DNA from: Bradyrhizobium glycinis
Lineage (GTDB): Bacteria > Pseudomonadota > Alphaproteobacteria > Rhizobiales > Xanthobacteraceae
Assembly: GCF_016031655.1 (NCBI RefSeq)
Contig: NZ_JACCHQ010000016.1
Coordinates: 123,060-187,059 of the forward strand
Length of the DNA: 64,000 nucleotides
Reading direction: 5' to 3'
Part shown: positions 53,476-62,855 of the stretch, piece after piece
Position numbering within the stretch: position 1 is the stretch's first letter
Layout of the letters: every line of letters begins with the position of its first letter
Translations under genes and position numbers: made by a program
The notes under the pieces: generated by a model
Seen by the model: only the letters and a program-made list of their open reading frames with translations
The model's database searches: none
Told to the model about the DNA's origin: nothing

Positions 53476-53998
53476 CCCAGACCTGCGCGGCGCCCGGTCT
53501 GCCCGCCCGAGACGCACGTTCGGAGCCGGCCGCATCGGCAGCTGTAGGCGATCCGATTTAGGCGGTCGACACGTCGCGCGGCCCGGCTGGGGTGGAATGC
53601 AGGCTGCGCATATCGGTCCGCAGCGCGAGACCGGTGCGCGCGTCGAGAACCGCAATCGGACAACATCCGGGCCGGTTCGCGCGCAGCATCATTCCCTGGC
53701 CGAGTTGCGACCACGGGGGCTCGGGGGCGGCTTAGAGGCGTTCCAATAGTGATTTCAATGCGCCGCGACGCCTGCGCTGAAGGAATGAATTTCTATTCTC
53801 ATTTTCGTTGGCGAACCGATATGCTGGTATACCAAGACCCGGATTGGCCTTGGTTCATCAAGGCCATAGAGCTGAACCACAGTTCGGTTTATGGCGATTT
53901 GGTGATTGCGCAGGCCAAATCGACTCCGTAAATAGAGCCAACCTTTCGCGATCCCCGCGCGCCCCATGCTGGGCCGCAACAAACATCAAAAGCCGCCC
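53476..53998. other. Intergenic region between TauE/SafE and sdhC
   Basis: 523 bp. Three short frames are seen and none is convincing: one on the minus strand at 53558-53692, described separately, one on the plus strand around 53749-53931 and other GC-driven frames. The segment ahead of sdhC (about 53840-53998) must hold the sdh promoter, but only weak -35/-10 candidates are visible (TTGCGC at 53906 and TAAATA at 53929, 17 bp apart). Confidence 0.5.
53558..53692 (-). CDS. Possible small ORF, unknown
   Basis: 44 codons from ATG 53692 to TAA 53558. Protein-like sequence in part (CPIAVLDARTGLALRTDMRS), with a weak CAGGGA before the start. It lies between the broken TauE/SafE gene and the sdh operon and may equally be a remnant or chance frame. 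I include it only because it reads more like protein than the other frames here. Confidence 0.22.
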   Translation of the reverse strand: MMLRANRPGCCPIAVLDARTGLALRTDMRSLHSTPAGPRDVSTA

Positions 53999-54397
53999 AT
54001 GACCGCACGGATCGAACGACCGCTTTCGCCGCACATCCAAACCTATCGCTGGACGCTGACGATGGCGCTGTCCATCGTCCATCGCGCCACCGGTATCGCC
54101 CTCTATGTCGGAACCCTGCTGCTGGTCTGGTGGCTGGTTGCCGCGGCATCCGGCCCGGCCGCCTATGCCCATGTCCAGGCCTTCTCGAGCAGCATCATCG
54201 GCCGGCTCATCGTGTTCGGCTACACCTGGGCCCTAATGCACCATATGCTTAGCGGCATCCGGCATTTCGTCTGGGATCTCGGCTACGGCTTCAAGGCCAA
54301 TGAGCGCGAAGCGCTGACCTGGGGCGCCCTGATCGGCGGCATCGCGCTGACGGTGCTGATCTGGATCATCGCCTATGCGAACGGAGGCGGCCGATGA
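53999..54397 (+). CDS. sdhC: Succinate dehydrogenase cytochrome b556 subunit
   Basis: 132-aa membrane anchor of complex II. Has the family signature RPLSPHIQTYRWTLTMALSI followed by VHRATGIALY, then three hydrophobic helices and the haem-ligating His region LMHHMLSGIRHFVWDLGYGF. First gene of sdhCDAB; its stop overlaps the sdhD start by 4 bp. ATG 53999 chosen (MTARIERPLSPHIQTY); the upstream in-frame start adds only a basic stretch. Confidence 0.95.
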   Translation: MTARIERPLSPHIQTYRWTLTMALSIVHRATGIALYVGTLLLVWWLVAAASGPAAYAHVQAFSSSIIGRLIVFGYTWALMHHMLSGIRHFVWDLGYGFKANEREALTWGALIGGIALTVLIWIIAYANGGGR

Positions 54398-54810
54398 GCT
54401 TCGACGAATCCCACGGCTCTCCGAGGCGTCCCTCGATGCGCACGCCGCTCGGTCGCGTCCGCAATCTCGGCGCCGCGCATTCCGGCACATCCGATTTCTG
54501 GCGTCAGCGCATCACCGGCGTTGCCATGACGCTGCTGATGATCCCGGCGCTCGTGATCATCATGATGCTGCTCGGCCGCAACCAAGTCTACGCGGCGCAG
54601 ACCCTGAGCTCCATTCCCGTTGCGGTGATCCTGCTCCTCTTCATCTTCGCCAGCGCCTGGCACATGAAGATCGGCATGCAGGTGGTGATCGAGGACTACG
54701 TCCATAACGAGAAGCTGAAGCTCACCGCGATCATGCTCAACAATTTCTTCTCGGTCGCCGTGGCGCTCGCCTCGACCTACGCGATCCTGAAGCTTTCTTC
54801 CGGAGTGTAA
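54394..54810 (+). CDS. sdhD: Succinate dehydrogenase membrane anchor subunit
   Basis: 138-aa hydrophobic anchor subunit of complex II, overlapping sdhC by 4 bp (ATGA). The first 35 residues are polar (MRTPLGRVRNLGAAHSGTSD, then FWRQRITGVAM, the conserved SdhD start), followed by three membrane helices. WHMKIGMQVVIEDYVHNEKL contains the conserved His that shares the haem with SdhC. The gap to sdhA is only 3 bp. Confidence 0.93.
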   Translation: MSFDESHGSPRRPSMRTPLGRVRNLGAAHSGTSDFWRQRITGVAMTLLMIPALVIIMMLLGRNQVYAAQTLSSIPVAVILLLFIFASAWHMKIGMQVVIEDYVHNEKLKLTAIMLNNFFSVAVALASTYAILKLSSGV

Positions 54811-54813
54811 CCC

Positions 54814-56649
54814 ATGGCCGCTGAGACGAATGGCAAGGGCATCGGCGCTCCCGCCACCAACGGAAAAGCCTATCCGATCGAAGACCACACCTATGACGTC
54901 GTCGTGGTCGGCGCCGGCGGCGCAGGCCTGCGCGCGGTGGTCGGCTGCAGCGAAGCCGGCCTTCGCACCGCCTGCATCACCAAGGTGTTTCCGACCCGTT
55001 CGCACACCGTCGCGGCGCAGGGCGGCATCTCCGCTTCGCTCGGCAACATGCACAAGGACGACTGGCGCTGGCACATGTACGACACCGTGAAGGGGTCGGA
55101 CTGGCTCGGGGACCAGGACGCGATCGAATACATGGTGCGCAACGCGCCCGACGCGGTTTACGAGCTCGAGCATTGGGGCGTGCCGTTCTCGCGCACCGAG
55201 GACGGCAAGATCTACCAGCGTCCGTTCGGTGGCATGACCACCGAGTTCGGCAAGGCCCAGGCGCAGCGCACCTGCGCCGCCGCCGACCGCACCGGCCATG
55301 CCATGCTGCACACGATGTACGGCCAGTCGCTGCGCCACGCGGCCGAGTTCTTCATCGAGTTCTTCGCCATCGACCTGATCATGGACGACCAGGGCACCTG
55401 CCGCGGCGTCATTGCGCTCAAGCTCGACGACGGCACGCTGCATCGCTTCCGCGCCCAGACCACGATCCTGGCGACCGGCGGCTACGGCCGCGCCTATGCC
55501 TCGTGCACGTCGGCACACACCTGCACCGGCGACGGCGGCGGCATGGTGCTGCGCGCCGGCCTGCCGATGCAGGACATGGAGTTCGTGCAGTTTCACCCGA
55601 CCGGCATCTACGGCTCGGGCTGCCTCGTCACCGAGGGTGCGCGCGGCGAAGGCGGCTATCTCGTCAATTCCGAGGGCGAGCGCTTCATGGAGCGTTATGC
55701 GCCGTCGGCCAAGGACCTCGCCTCGCGCGACGTCGTCTCGCGCGCGATGACCATCGAGATCCGCGAGGGTCGCGGCGTCGGCAAGAAGAAGGACCACATC
55801 TTCCTGCATCTCGACCATCTCGATCCTGCCGTGCTCGCCGAGCGCCTGCCCGGCATCTCGGAATCGGCAAAGATCTTCGCCAATGTCGACGTGACGCGCG
55901 AGCCGATCCCGATCGTGCCGACCGTGCATTACAACATGGGCGGCATCCCCACGAACTATCACGGCGAGGTGCTGACCAAGAAGGACGGCGACGACAACGC
56001 GGTGATCCCGGGCCTAATGGCGATCGGCGAAGCCGCCTGCGTGTCCGTGCACGGCGCCAACCGCCTCGGCTCCAACTCGCTGATCGACCTCGTCGTGTTC
56101 GGCCGCGCCGCAGCGCTCCGCCTCGCAGAAAAGCTCACGCCCAATGCCAAGCAGCCCGAACTGCCGGCGAACTCGGCCGAGATGGCGCTCGGCCGCCTCG
56201 ACCATTACCGCTATGCCTCAGGCGGCACGCCGACCGCGAAGCTGCGCGAAGGCATGCAGCACGTGATGCAGAACAATTGCGCGGTGTTCCGCACCGGCGA
56301 GGTGCTGAGCGAAGGCCAGAACCTGATCGCGAAGGTCCACAGCGGCATCACCGACATCGCCGTCTCCGACCGCTCGCTGGTGTGGAATTCGGACCTCGTC
56401 GAGACGCTCGAGTTCGACAACCTGATCTCGCAGGCGGTGGTGACGATGAACTCGGCCGCCAACCGCACCGAGAGCCGCGGCGCCCATGCCCGCGAGGATT
56501 TCTCCGAACGCGACGACCAGAACTGGATGAAGCACACGCTGGCCTGGCTGGACGATGCCGGCAAGGTCAGGATCGAGTATCGCCCGGTTCACAACTACAC
56601 CATGACCAACGACGTGCAGTACATCCCGCCGAAGGCGCGTGTGTATTGA
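54814..56649 (+). CDS. sdhA: Succinate dehydrogenase flavoprotein subunit
   Basis: 611-aa catalytic subunit of complex II, oxidising succinate to fumarate in the TCA cycle. FAD-binding VVVGAGGAGLRAVVGC is near residue 30, and the His that carries the covalent FAD is in TRSHTVAAQGGISASLGNMH. The substrate and catalytic region includes FHPTGIYGSGCLVTEGARGE and MAGGIPTN-like HYNMGGIPTNYHGEVL, and the C-terminus has AGARExx-type SRGAHAREDFSERDDQNWMK. Length and gene order are typical. A palindromic repeat separates it from sdhB. Confidence 0.98.
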   Translation: MAAETNGKGIGAPATNGKAYPIEDHTYDVVVVGAGGAGLRAVVGCSEAGLRTACITKVFPTRSHTVAAQGGISASLGNMHKDDWRWHMYDTVKGSDWLGDQDAIEYMVRNAPDAVYELEHWGVPFSRTEDGKIYQRPFGGMTTEFGKAQAQRTCAAADRTGHAMLHTMYGQSLRHAAEFFIEFFAIDLIMDDQGTCRGVIALKLDDGTLHRFRAQTTILATGGYGRAYASCTSAHTCTGDGGGMVLRAGLPMQDMEFVQFHPTGIYGSGCLVTEGARGEGGYLVNSEGERFMERYAPSAKDLASRDVVSRAMTIEIREGRGVGKKKDHIFLHLDHLDPAVLAERLPGISESAKIFANVDVTREPIPIVPTVHYNMGGIPTNYHGEVLTKKDGDDNAVIPGLMAIGEAACVSVHGANRLGSNSLIDLVVFGRAAALRLAEKLTPNAKQPELPANSAEMALGRLDHYRYASGGTPTAKLREGMQHVMQNNCAVFRTGEVLSEGQNLIAKVHSGITDIAVSDRSLVWNSDLVETLEFDNLISQAVVTMNSAANRTESRGAHAREDFSERDDQNWMKHTLAWLDDAGKVRIEYRPVHNYTMTNDVQYIPPKARVY

Positions 56650-56654
56650 TCATT

Positions 56655-56730
56655 GTCGTGCGCGGGCTCGACCCGCGCATCCATCCTTCAAAAAGGATGG
56701 ATTGCCGGGTCAAGCCCGGCAATGACGACG
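56655..56730. repeat. Family D palindromic repeat, copy 4, inside the sdh operon
   Basis: GTCGTGCGCGGGCTCGACCC and GTCAAGCCCGGCAATGACGA arms, with CCATCCTT / AAGGATGG in the centre. It occupies most of the 99-bp gap between sdhA and sdhB. A strong hairpin in the transcript at this spot could change the ratio of sdhB to the upstream messages. Confidence 0.87.
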
Positions 56731-56748
56731 AAACCTGAGGCAGGACTT

Positions 56749-57531
56749 ATGGTTGAATTCGCACTTCCGAAGAACTCCAAGATCACCGGCGGCAAGACCT
56801 GGCCGAAGCCCGCGGGCGCGACAGAGGTTCGCGAGTTCAAGGTCTATCGCTGGAATCCGGACGACGGCAAGAATCCGAGCGTCGACACCTATTACGTCGA
56901 CACCAATGATTGCGGTCCTATGGTGCTGGACGGCCTGATCTGGATCAAGAACCACATCGACCCCTCGCTAACCTTCCGCCGTTCCTGCCGCGAAGGCGTC
57001 TGCGGCTCCTGCGCCATGAACATCGACGGCCAGAACACGCTGGCCTGCACCAAGTCGATGCACGACGTGAAGGACGGCGCGGTGAAGATCAACCCGCTGC
57101 CGCACCAGCCGGTGGTGAAGGACCTCGTCCCTGACCTTACCAATTTCTACGCGCAATACGCCTCGGTCGAGCCCTGGCTGAAGACGACCTCGCCGACGCC
57201 GCAGAAGGAGTGGCGCCAGAGCCACGAGGACCGCGAGAAGCTCGACGGCCTCTACGAGTGCATCCTCTGCGCCTGCTGCTCGACCTCCTGCCCAAGCTAT
57301 TGGTGGAACAGCGAGCGCTATCTCGGCCCCGCCGCGCTGCTCCAGGCCAACCGCTGGGTCTCGGATTCCCGGGATGAGGCGACCGGCGAGCGGCTCGACA
57401 ATCTCGAGGACCCGTTCCGGCTCTATCGCTGCCACACCATCATGAACTGCGCCAAGGCCTGCCCGAAGGGCCTCAACCCGGCCGAAGCCATCGCCGAACT
57501 CAAGCTCAAGATGGTCGAGCGCCAGATCTGA
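56749..57531 (+). CDS. sdhB: Succinate dehydrogenase iron-sulfur subunit
   Basis: 260-aa electron-transfer subunit of complex II. The 2Fe-2S ligands are in FRRSCREGVCGSCAMNIDGQ with NTLAC; the 4Fe-4S and 3Fe-4S ligands are in YECILCACCSTSCPSYWW and CHTIMNCAKACPKGLNP, the full classical set. ATG 56749 has GAGGCAGGACTT upstream. The frame opens 32 codons earlier inside the repeat, which is not coding. Last gene of sdhCDAB. Confidence 0.98.
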   Translation: MVEFALPKNSKITGGKTWPKPAGATEVREFKVYRWNPDDGKNPSVDTYYVDTNDCGPMVLDGLIWIKNHIDPSLTFRRSCREGVCGSCAMNIDGQNTLACTKSMHDVKDGAVKINPLPHQPVVKDLVPDLTNFYAQYASVEPWLKTTSPTPQKEWRQSHEDREKLDGLYECILCACCSTSCPSYWWNSERYLGPAALLQANRWVSDSRDEATGERLDNLEDPFRLYRCHTIMNCAKACPKGLNPAEAIAELKLKMVERQI

Positions 57532-57716
57532 GGCGAAGTCACCCTTCCGCCCCGGCCAAACCGGGCGGGATGTCCTGCATTTGCCGTCAATTCGAGCAGA
57601 ATCTCCTCTGACCCGCTCGGCGCGCAACTTTTCGGCTCGCAACCAGCGGTTCCAGCACAAGTTGCTTCCTTCCTCACGCGGGATTCAGTTAAGCTCCCGT
57701 CAGGGACGGAGCGACT

Positions 57717-59870
57717 GTGCAGAGGGCGCAACGCAACTCGCTGAGGCTGTTGCAGTGGATGATGGCGGCATCCCTGGCGCTCCCGATTGGGCTGTTCGCC
57801 GTCGCCGCCGCGATCTCCTACACATCGACCAACGATACCGCCGACCGCGAGATCGAGCGCACGGTCGACGTCGCGCATGAGCACGCGCTCAAGGTATTCG
57901 AGACCATCGACCGCAGCCTCGCCGAGCTCAACGAGGTCGTGCGCGGCCTGCCCGACGGCATCATCCGCGAGCGGGAGCCGACGCTGCATCGCCGGCTGAA
58001 GCGGCTGAGCGATTCGCTGCCGCAGCTCAAATCGGCCTGGATCTTCGATGCGAACGGAAAGGCGCTGGTCAACAGCCTCGTCTCTCCGCCGCCCGACCTG
58101 AGCTTTGCCGATCGCGACTACTTCTATGCCCATGTCGACCAGAGCATCGGCACGTTCATCGGCACGGCCCTGACGCCGCGGCCGCCCTATCAGGGCGCCC
58201 GCTTCTTTGGGGTCAGCCGCCGCCGCGAGTCCGACGACGGTCGCTTCATCGGCGTGATCCAGGCCTCCGTGCTGCCGGAATATTTCGAAAGCTTCTATGC
58301 CAGGATCGGCACCGATCCCGGCAGCTTCTTCGCGATGGGACGCACCGACGGCGCAATGCTCGCGCATTTCCCCCGGCTCGACCACGAGCTTCGGCTCGAT
58401 CCGACCGGACCGGTGGGACAGAAGATCGCGACCCGGCCCGAGCACGGCCTCATCACGGTCGCCTGGCCTTCGGACGGGATCGAGCGGCGCATCGCCTACC
58501 GGCGCGTCGCCGAATATCCGATCTATGTCAGCGCCGGGCTGGAGACTTCTGCGATCCGCGCACGCTGGCTCGCCACCATCGGCCAGCATCTGGTGTTCGG
58601 CATTCCCGCCACCGCGCTGCTGTTCCTGTTGCTGGCGCTCGCGCTGCGGCGCACCCAGCACCTTCAGGCCGAAGCTGCAAGGCGGCGCGAGGCCGAGGAG
58701 GCGCTCAAGCACAGCCAGCGCCTGGAAGCGCTCGGCCAGCTCACCGGCGGCGTGGCGCACGACTTCAACAACCTCCTGACGGTGATCCGCGCTTCGGTCG
58801 ATCTCTTGAACCGTCCGCAGCTGACGGAGGAGCGGCGACAGCGCTACATCACCGCCATTGCCGATTCGGTGGCGCGTGCGGCCAAGCTGACCTCGCAGCT
58901 GCTCGCCTTTGCGAGGCGCCAGACCCTCAAGCCGGAGGTGTTCGACGTCGGCGCGCGGCTGCAGTCGCTGCACGACATGCTCGCCACGCTGCTGGGCCCC
59001 GCGATCGAGATCGTCATGCAGCTGCCGGCGGAGCCGTGCCTCGTCAATGCCGATGCCAGCCAGTTCGAGACGGCGTTGATCAACATGGCGACCAATGCGC
59101 GCGATGCCATGCGGGGCCAAGGACGAGTCGTTTTCAGGGTCGAGGCCACGACGACCGTTCCGGATGCGCTGGTGCAGCTTTCGGCCAGCCCGGGCATGGC
59201 AGACCACGGCTTCGTCCGCGTAACCGTCAGCGATACCGGCGTCGGCATTCCCGCCGCCCGGCTCGGTCGCATCTTCGAGCCGTTCTTCACCACCAAGCCG
59301 GTCGGCCACGGCACCGGCCTCGGGCTGTCCCAGGTGTTCGGCTTCGCCCGACAGTCCGGCGGCGAAGTGACCGTGGCGAGCGAGGTGGGGCACGGCAGCA
59401 CCTTCTCGCTCTATCTGCCGCGCGTGCCGCCCGACCTGCTTCCCCAGCGCCAAGCCCCCAACACGGCGCCGGCGGTGGCCGGCAGCGGCATGTCGGTGCT
59501 GATTGTCGAGGACAATATCGAGCTGGCCAATTTCGCCGCCGATGGCCTTACCCAGCTCGGCTACAGCATCACTCTGGTCGACAACGCAACCGACGCGCTC
59601 GCCGAGCTCGTCGTCGACGCCGACCGCTTCGACGTTGTGTTCTCGGACGTGGTAATGCCCGGGATGACCGGGCTCGATCTGGCGCAGGCGATCCGCGAGC
59701 GCGGCATCAGCGTGCCGGTCGTGCTGACCACCGGCTATAGCCAGGTGCTGTCGCAGGAGGGTGCCGGCGGCTGCGATCTGGTCCAAAAGCCCTATTCGAT
59801 CGAGGAATTGTCGCGCATTCTGCATCGGGCGGCGCGGATCCGACGCGTGAGGGACGGGGCCGCCGAATAG
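57717..59870 (+). CDS. Hybrid sensor histidine kinase/response regulator
   Basis: 717 aa. A first membrane helix at about 15-35, a periplasmic sensor domain of dCache type (about 36-285: YTSTNDTADREIERTVDVAH; RDYFYAHVDQSIGTFIGTAL), a second helix (FGIPATALLFLLLALALRRT), then HisKA with the phosphoacceptor His348 in TGGVAHDFNNLLTVIRASVD, a HATPase_c domain (TNARDAMRGQGRV; VSDTGVGIPAARLGRIFEPF; GTGLGLSQVFGFARQSGG), and a receiver domain at about 593-700 with the phosphorylatable Asp644 in VVFSDVVMPGMTGLDL. GTG start after GACGGAGCGACT. No DNA-binding partner is adjacent, so downstream targets are open. It follows sdhB by 185 bp. Confidence 0.93.
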   Translation: MQRAQRNSLRLLQWMMAASLALPIGLFAVAAAISYTSTNDTADREIERTVDVAHEHALKVFETIDRSLAELNEVVRGLPDGIIREREPTLHRRLKRLSDSLPQLKSAWIFDANGKALVNSLVSPPPDLSFADRDYFYAHVDQSIGTFIGTALTPRPPYQGARFFGVSRRRESDDGRFIGVIQASVLPEYFESFYARIGTDPGSFFAMGRTDGAMLAHFPRLDHELRLDPTGPVGQKIATRPEHGLITVAWPSDGIERRIAYRRVAEYPIYVSAGLETSAIRARWLATIGQHLVFGIPATALLFLLLALALRRTQHLQAEAARRREAEEALKHSQRLEALGQLTGGVAHDFNNLLTVIRASVDLLNRPQLTEERRQRYITAIADSVARAAKLTSQLLAFARRQTLKPEVFDVGARLQSLHDMLATLLGPAIEIVMQLPAEPCLVNADASQFETALINMATNARDAMRGQGRVVFRVEATTTVPDALVQLSASPGMADHGFVRVTVSDTGVGIPAARLGRIFEPFFTTKPVGHGTGLGLSQVFGFARQSGGEVTVASEVGHGSTFSLYLPRVPPDLLPQRQAPNTAPAVAGSGMSVLIVEDNIELANFAADGLTQLGYSITLVDNATDALAELVVDADRFDVVFSDVVMPGMTGLDLAQAIRERGISVPVVLTTGYSQVLSQEGAGGCDLVQKPYSIEELSRILHRAARIRRVRDGAAE

Positions 59871-59922
59871 GGCCGGCGGAACCTCGCAGGAACCGGCCGA
59901 GTTCCCTTCGCGTTGTCCGCCC

Positions 59923-61878
59923 ATGTACAAGCCGGCTGCGACGCGCGAACAGGGCAAGAAGCCGCCCATCATCGATATCCAAGGCGAGAACGGCGATGAA
60001 GTGACACCGCCGCCGCCCGAGCTGGTCGAACCCGACCCCGAACTGTCACCCGAGGAAGCCGAGCAGGTCCGCAAGGATTATCTGCTGACGCGATTCTGGA
60101 TCAGCGCCCGCGGCTTCTGGGGCCGCAACGGCGACCGCCTCGCCTGGCCGTTCTCGATCGGTCTCGGCCTGCTGATCGTGCTGACCGTCGGCTTCCAATA
60201 CGGCATCAATGTCTGGAATCGCGCAATCTTCGACGCGATCGAGCAGCGCGACGCGACGAGCGTCCTCCATCTCACCGCGATGTTCTTCCCGCTCGCGATC
60301 GGCAGCATCGTGCTCGGCGTCGCCCAGGTGTTCGCGCGCATGGGCATCCAGCGGCACTGGCGGGCCTGGCTGACCGCGAGCGTGCTGACGCGGTGGCTCA
60401 AGAACGGTCGCTATTACCAGCTCAATCTCGTGGGCGGCGACCACAAGAATCCGGAATACCGAATCGCGGAGGATCTGCGCATTGCGACTGACGCGCCGGT
60501 CGATTTCCTCGCCGGCGTGACGTCCGCACTGCTGTCGGCCGTGACCTTCATCGTCGTGCTCTGGACCATCGGCGGCGCTCTCACCGTGACGTTCGGCGGC
60601 TCGTCGGTGACCATTCCCGGCTTCCTCGTGATCGCCGCGATGCTCTACGCCGCGATCGCTTCGGGCTCGATCATGACGATCGGCCGGCGCTTCGTACAGG
60701 TCTCCGAGGACAAGAACCAGGCCGAGGCCGAGTTCCGCTACACGCTGACACGCGTGCGCGAGAACGGCGAGAGCATCGCCCTGCTCGGCGGCGAGCAGGA
60801 GGAGCGCGACGGCATCGATCGCAATTTTACCCGCGTGCTGCGGCAATGGGCGCGACTCGCCGGCCAGCACATGCGCACCACGCTGGTGTCGCAAGGATCG
60901 AGCCTTGTCGCACCGGTCGTGCCGCTCCTGCTTTGCGCGCCAAAATTCCTCGACGGCAGCATGACGCTGGGGCAGCTGATGCAGGCGGCCTCCGCCTTCA
61001 CCATCGTGCAGAGCGCGTTCGGCTGGTTGGTCGACAATTATCCGCGGCTGGCCGACTGGAACGCCTGTGCGCGCCGGATCGCCTCGCTGATGATGTCGCT
61101 CGACGGCCTCGAACGCGCCGAGCAGGGCGACGGCATCGGCCGCATCAAGCTCGGCGAGACGCACAACGAGGCGATACTGGAGCTGCGCGACCTCTCCGTC
61201 ACGCTCGATGATGGCACCGCAGTGGTCGGCGAGACAGCGGTGGTGATCGAACCGGGCGAGCGGCTGCTGGTCGCCGGCGAATCCGGCACCGGCAAGAGCA
61301 CGCTGGTGCGCGCCATTGCCGGGCTATGGCCATGGGGCGAGGGTAGCGTCAATTTCCATCCCGACCGGCGGCTGTTTATGCTGCCGCAGCGTCCCTACGT
61401 GCCCACCGGATCGCTGCGCCGCGCCGTCACCTATCCCGGGGCCGCAGAGGATTGGACCATCGAGGAGATCGGGGAAGTCCTGCACAAGGTCGGCCTCGAC
61501 CATCTCAAGGAGAAGATCGAGGAGGAGGGCCCGTGGGACCAGACGCTGTCGGGCGGCGAGAAGCAGCGCCTCGCCTTCGCGCGGCTGCTGCTGCACAGCC
61601 CCGATATCATCGTCCTCGATGAAGCGACCTCGGCGCTCGACGAGAAGAGCCAGGACAAGATGATGAAGATCATCACCGAGGAGCTGCCGAAGGCGACCAT
61701 CGTCAGCGTCGCGCATCGCGCCGAGCTGGAGGCTTTCCACAGCCGCAAGATCGTGCTGGAGCGGCGCAAGGGCGGCGCCAAGCTCGTCAGCGATGTCGAC
61801 CTGATTCCGCGCAAGGGCAGGCGCAAGCTGCTCGGGCGGTTCTTGAGGCAGCGCAAGGCGCCGAAGAAGGCGGCGTGA
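59923..61878 (+). CDS. SbmA/BacA-like ABC transporter (fused permease and ATPase, BclA/YddA type)
   Basis: 651-aa half transporter. The N-terminal 60 residues are acidic and Pro-rich. The membrane domain, about 60-380, is of the ABC_membrane_2 / SbmA_BacA family (FQYGINVWNRAIFDAIEQRD; WRAWLTASVLTRWLKNGRYY; NPEYRIAEDLRIATDAPVDF). A C-terminal ATPase follows with Walker A GESGTGKSTL (about 452-461), signature LSGGEKQRLAFARLL (about 542) and Walker B DIIVLDEATSALDE. In Bradyrhizobium the family includes BclA, a peptide importer needed in symbiosis; E. coli YddA is another relative. Which function applies here is not shown by sequence. Confidence 0.9.
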   Translation: MYKPAATREQGKKPPIIDIQGENGDEVTPPPPELVEPDPELSPEEAEQVRKDYLLTRFWISARGFWGRNGDRLAWPFSIGLGLLIVLTVGFQYGINVWNRAIFDAIEQRDATSVLHLTAMFFPLAIGSIVLGVAQVFARMGIQRHWRAWLTASVLTRWLKNGRYYQLNLVGGDHKNPEYRIAEDLRIATDAPVDFLAGVTSALLSAVTFIVVLWTIGGALTVTFGGSSVTIPGFLVIAAMLYAAIASGSIMTIGRRFVQVSEDKNQAEAEFRYTLTRVRENGESIALLGGEQEERDGIDRNFTRVLRQWARLAGQHMRTTLVSQGSSLVAPVVPLLLCAPKFLDGSMTLGQLMQAASAFTIVQSAFGWLVDNYPRLADWNACARRIASLMMSLDGLERAEQGDGIGRIKLGETHNEAILELRDLSVTLDDGTAVVGETAVVIEPGERLLVAGESGTGKSTLVRAIAGLWPWGEGSVNFHPDRRLFMLPQRPYVPTGSLRRAVTYPGAAEDWTIEEIGEVLHKVGLDHLKEKIEEEGPWDQTLSGGEKQRLAFARLLLHSPDIIVLDEATSALDEKSQDKMMKIITEELPKATIVSVAHRAELEAFHSRKIVLERRKGGAKLVSDVDLIPRKGRRKLLGRFLRQRKAPKKAA

Positions 61879-61887
61879 GGCTCTCTC

Positions 61888-61935
61888 CGTCGTCCCGGAC
61901 AAGCGCGCCCCAAGCGCGCGCAGATCCGGGACGAC
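61888..61935. repeat. Family D-like short palindromic repeat
   Basis: CGTCGTCCCGGACAAGCGCG at the left and CGCGCAGATCCGGGACGAC at the right form one near-perfect hairpin. Shorter than the other family D copies and lies just past the ABC transporter gene, so it may serve as a transcript end. Confidence 0.78.
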
Positions 61936-62006
61936 ACCTGTGATCGAGCGTTGGAGTCCCGAATAAAACCGGCTATGCATGCGCCGCTGCAACGAGGATC
62001 TGCTGC

Positions 62007-62831
62007 TTGACGTCCGACAATGCTCCTTCGTCCGCGCCGTTCGGCGCGTTCGCGCCCAATGCGGCGCAGGCCGCGATCATCCGCCTCGCGCAAGCGTCGG
62101 GACTGAAGCGCGGCGCATTCCGGCCGTGGATGTCGCGGCTGGTCAACCTGCTGCGCAGCGGCCCTGTCGACGTGCAATATCAGGGCGCCTCGTTCCGCCT
62201 CCATCACCAGGGCAGTGCGACCGAGCGCGGCGCGCTGTTCAATCCCGACTATAATCTCGACGAGCTCGACTTCCTGCGCCAGCACACGCCTGCGGGCGGC
62301 ACGTTCGTCGATGTCGGTGCCAATGTGGGCACCTTTGCACTGGTGATGGCGCGGCAGGTCGGGCCATCCGGAAAAGTGGTGGCGATCGAGCCGCATCCGC
62401 TGACGTTTGGGCGGCTCTCTTTCAACCACGCCGCGTCGAAGGCGCCGCAGGTACGCCTGGTGCAGGCCGCCGCGGGCGACAGCGACGGCGAGCTGATGAT
62501 CGAGAGCGGCGGCGGCAACCTCGGCGCCACCCACGTGGTCACCGGCACGGCCAGTGCCGAGGCCATCAAGGTGCCGTCGCGGCGCCTGGTGCGCATTCTG
62601 CAGGAGGCCGGCGTCGGCCAGGTCGATTCGCTCAAGATCGACGTCGAAGGCTTTGAGGACCGCGTGCTGATCGGCTTCTTCCGCGACGCGCCACAATCGC
62701 AATGGCCGCGTGCTGTCGTGATCGAGCATCTGTCACAAAACGAATGGCAGCAGGATTGTATTGCCGACATGGTCGGGCGCGGCTTTACGATCGCACGCAA
62801 GACACGAAGCAATACGTTTCTGTCCCGCTGA
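62007..62831 (+). CDS. FkbM family methyltransferase
   Basis: 274-aa SAM-dependent methyltransferase of the FkbM family. The SAM-binding glycine motif is GTFVDVGANVGTFALVMARQ near residues 95-114, and VVAIEPHPLTFGRLSFNHAA follows with the acidic residue after strand two. The C-terminal VDSLKIDVEGFEDRVLIGFF is a diagnostic FkbM stretch. The start is TTG 62007 with AACGAGG upstream. FkbM-type enzymes methylate sugars or other small molecules; the target here is unknown. Confidence 0.9.
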   Translation: MTSDNAPSSAPFGAFAPNAAQAAIIRLAQASGLKRGAFRPWMSRLVNLLRSGPVDVQYQGASFRLHHQGSATERGALFNPDYNLDELDFLRQHTPAGGTFVDVGANVGTFALVMARQVGPSGKVVAIEPHPLTFGRLSFNHAASKAPQVRLVQAAAGDSDGELMIESGGGNLGATHVVTGTASAEAIKVPSRRLVRILQEAGVGQVDSLKIDVEGFEDRVLIGFFRDAPQSQWPRAVVIEHLSQNEWQQDCIADMVGRGFTIARKTRSNTFLSR

Positions 62832-62855
62832 CACGGATGAACAAGGGAGGTTGCG

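Noticed and set aside
53749..53931. A 60-codon plus-strand frame ahead of sdhC
   Set aside because: No ribosome site, no recognisable feature, and more A+T than genes nearby; more likely promoter-containing sequence.
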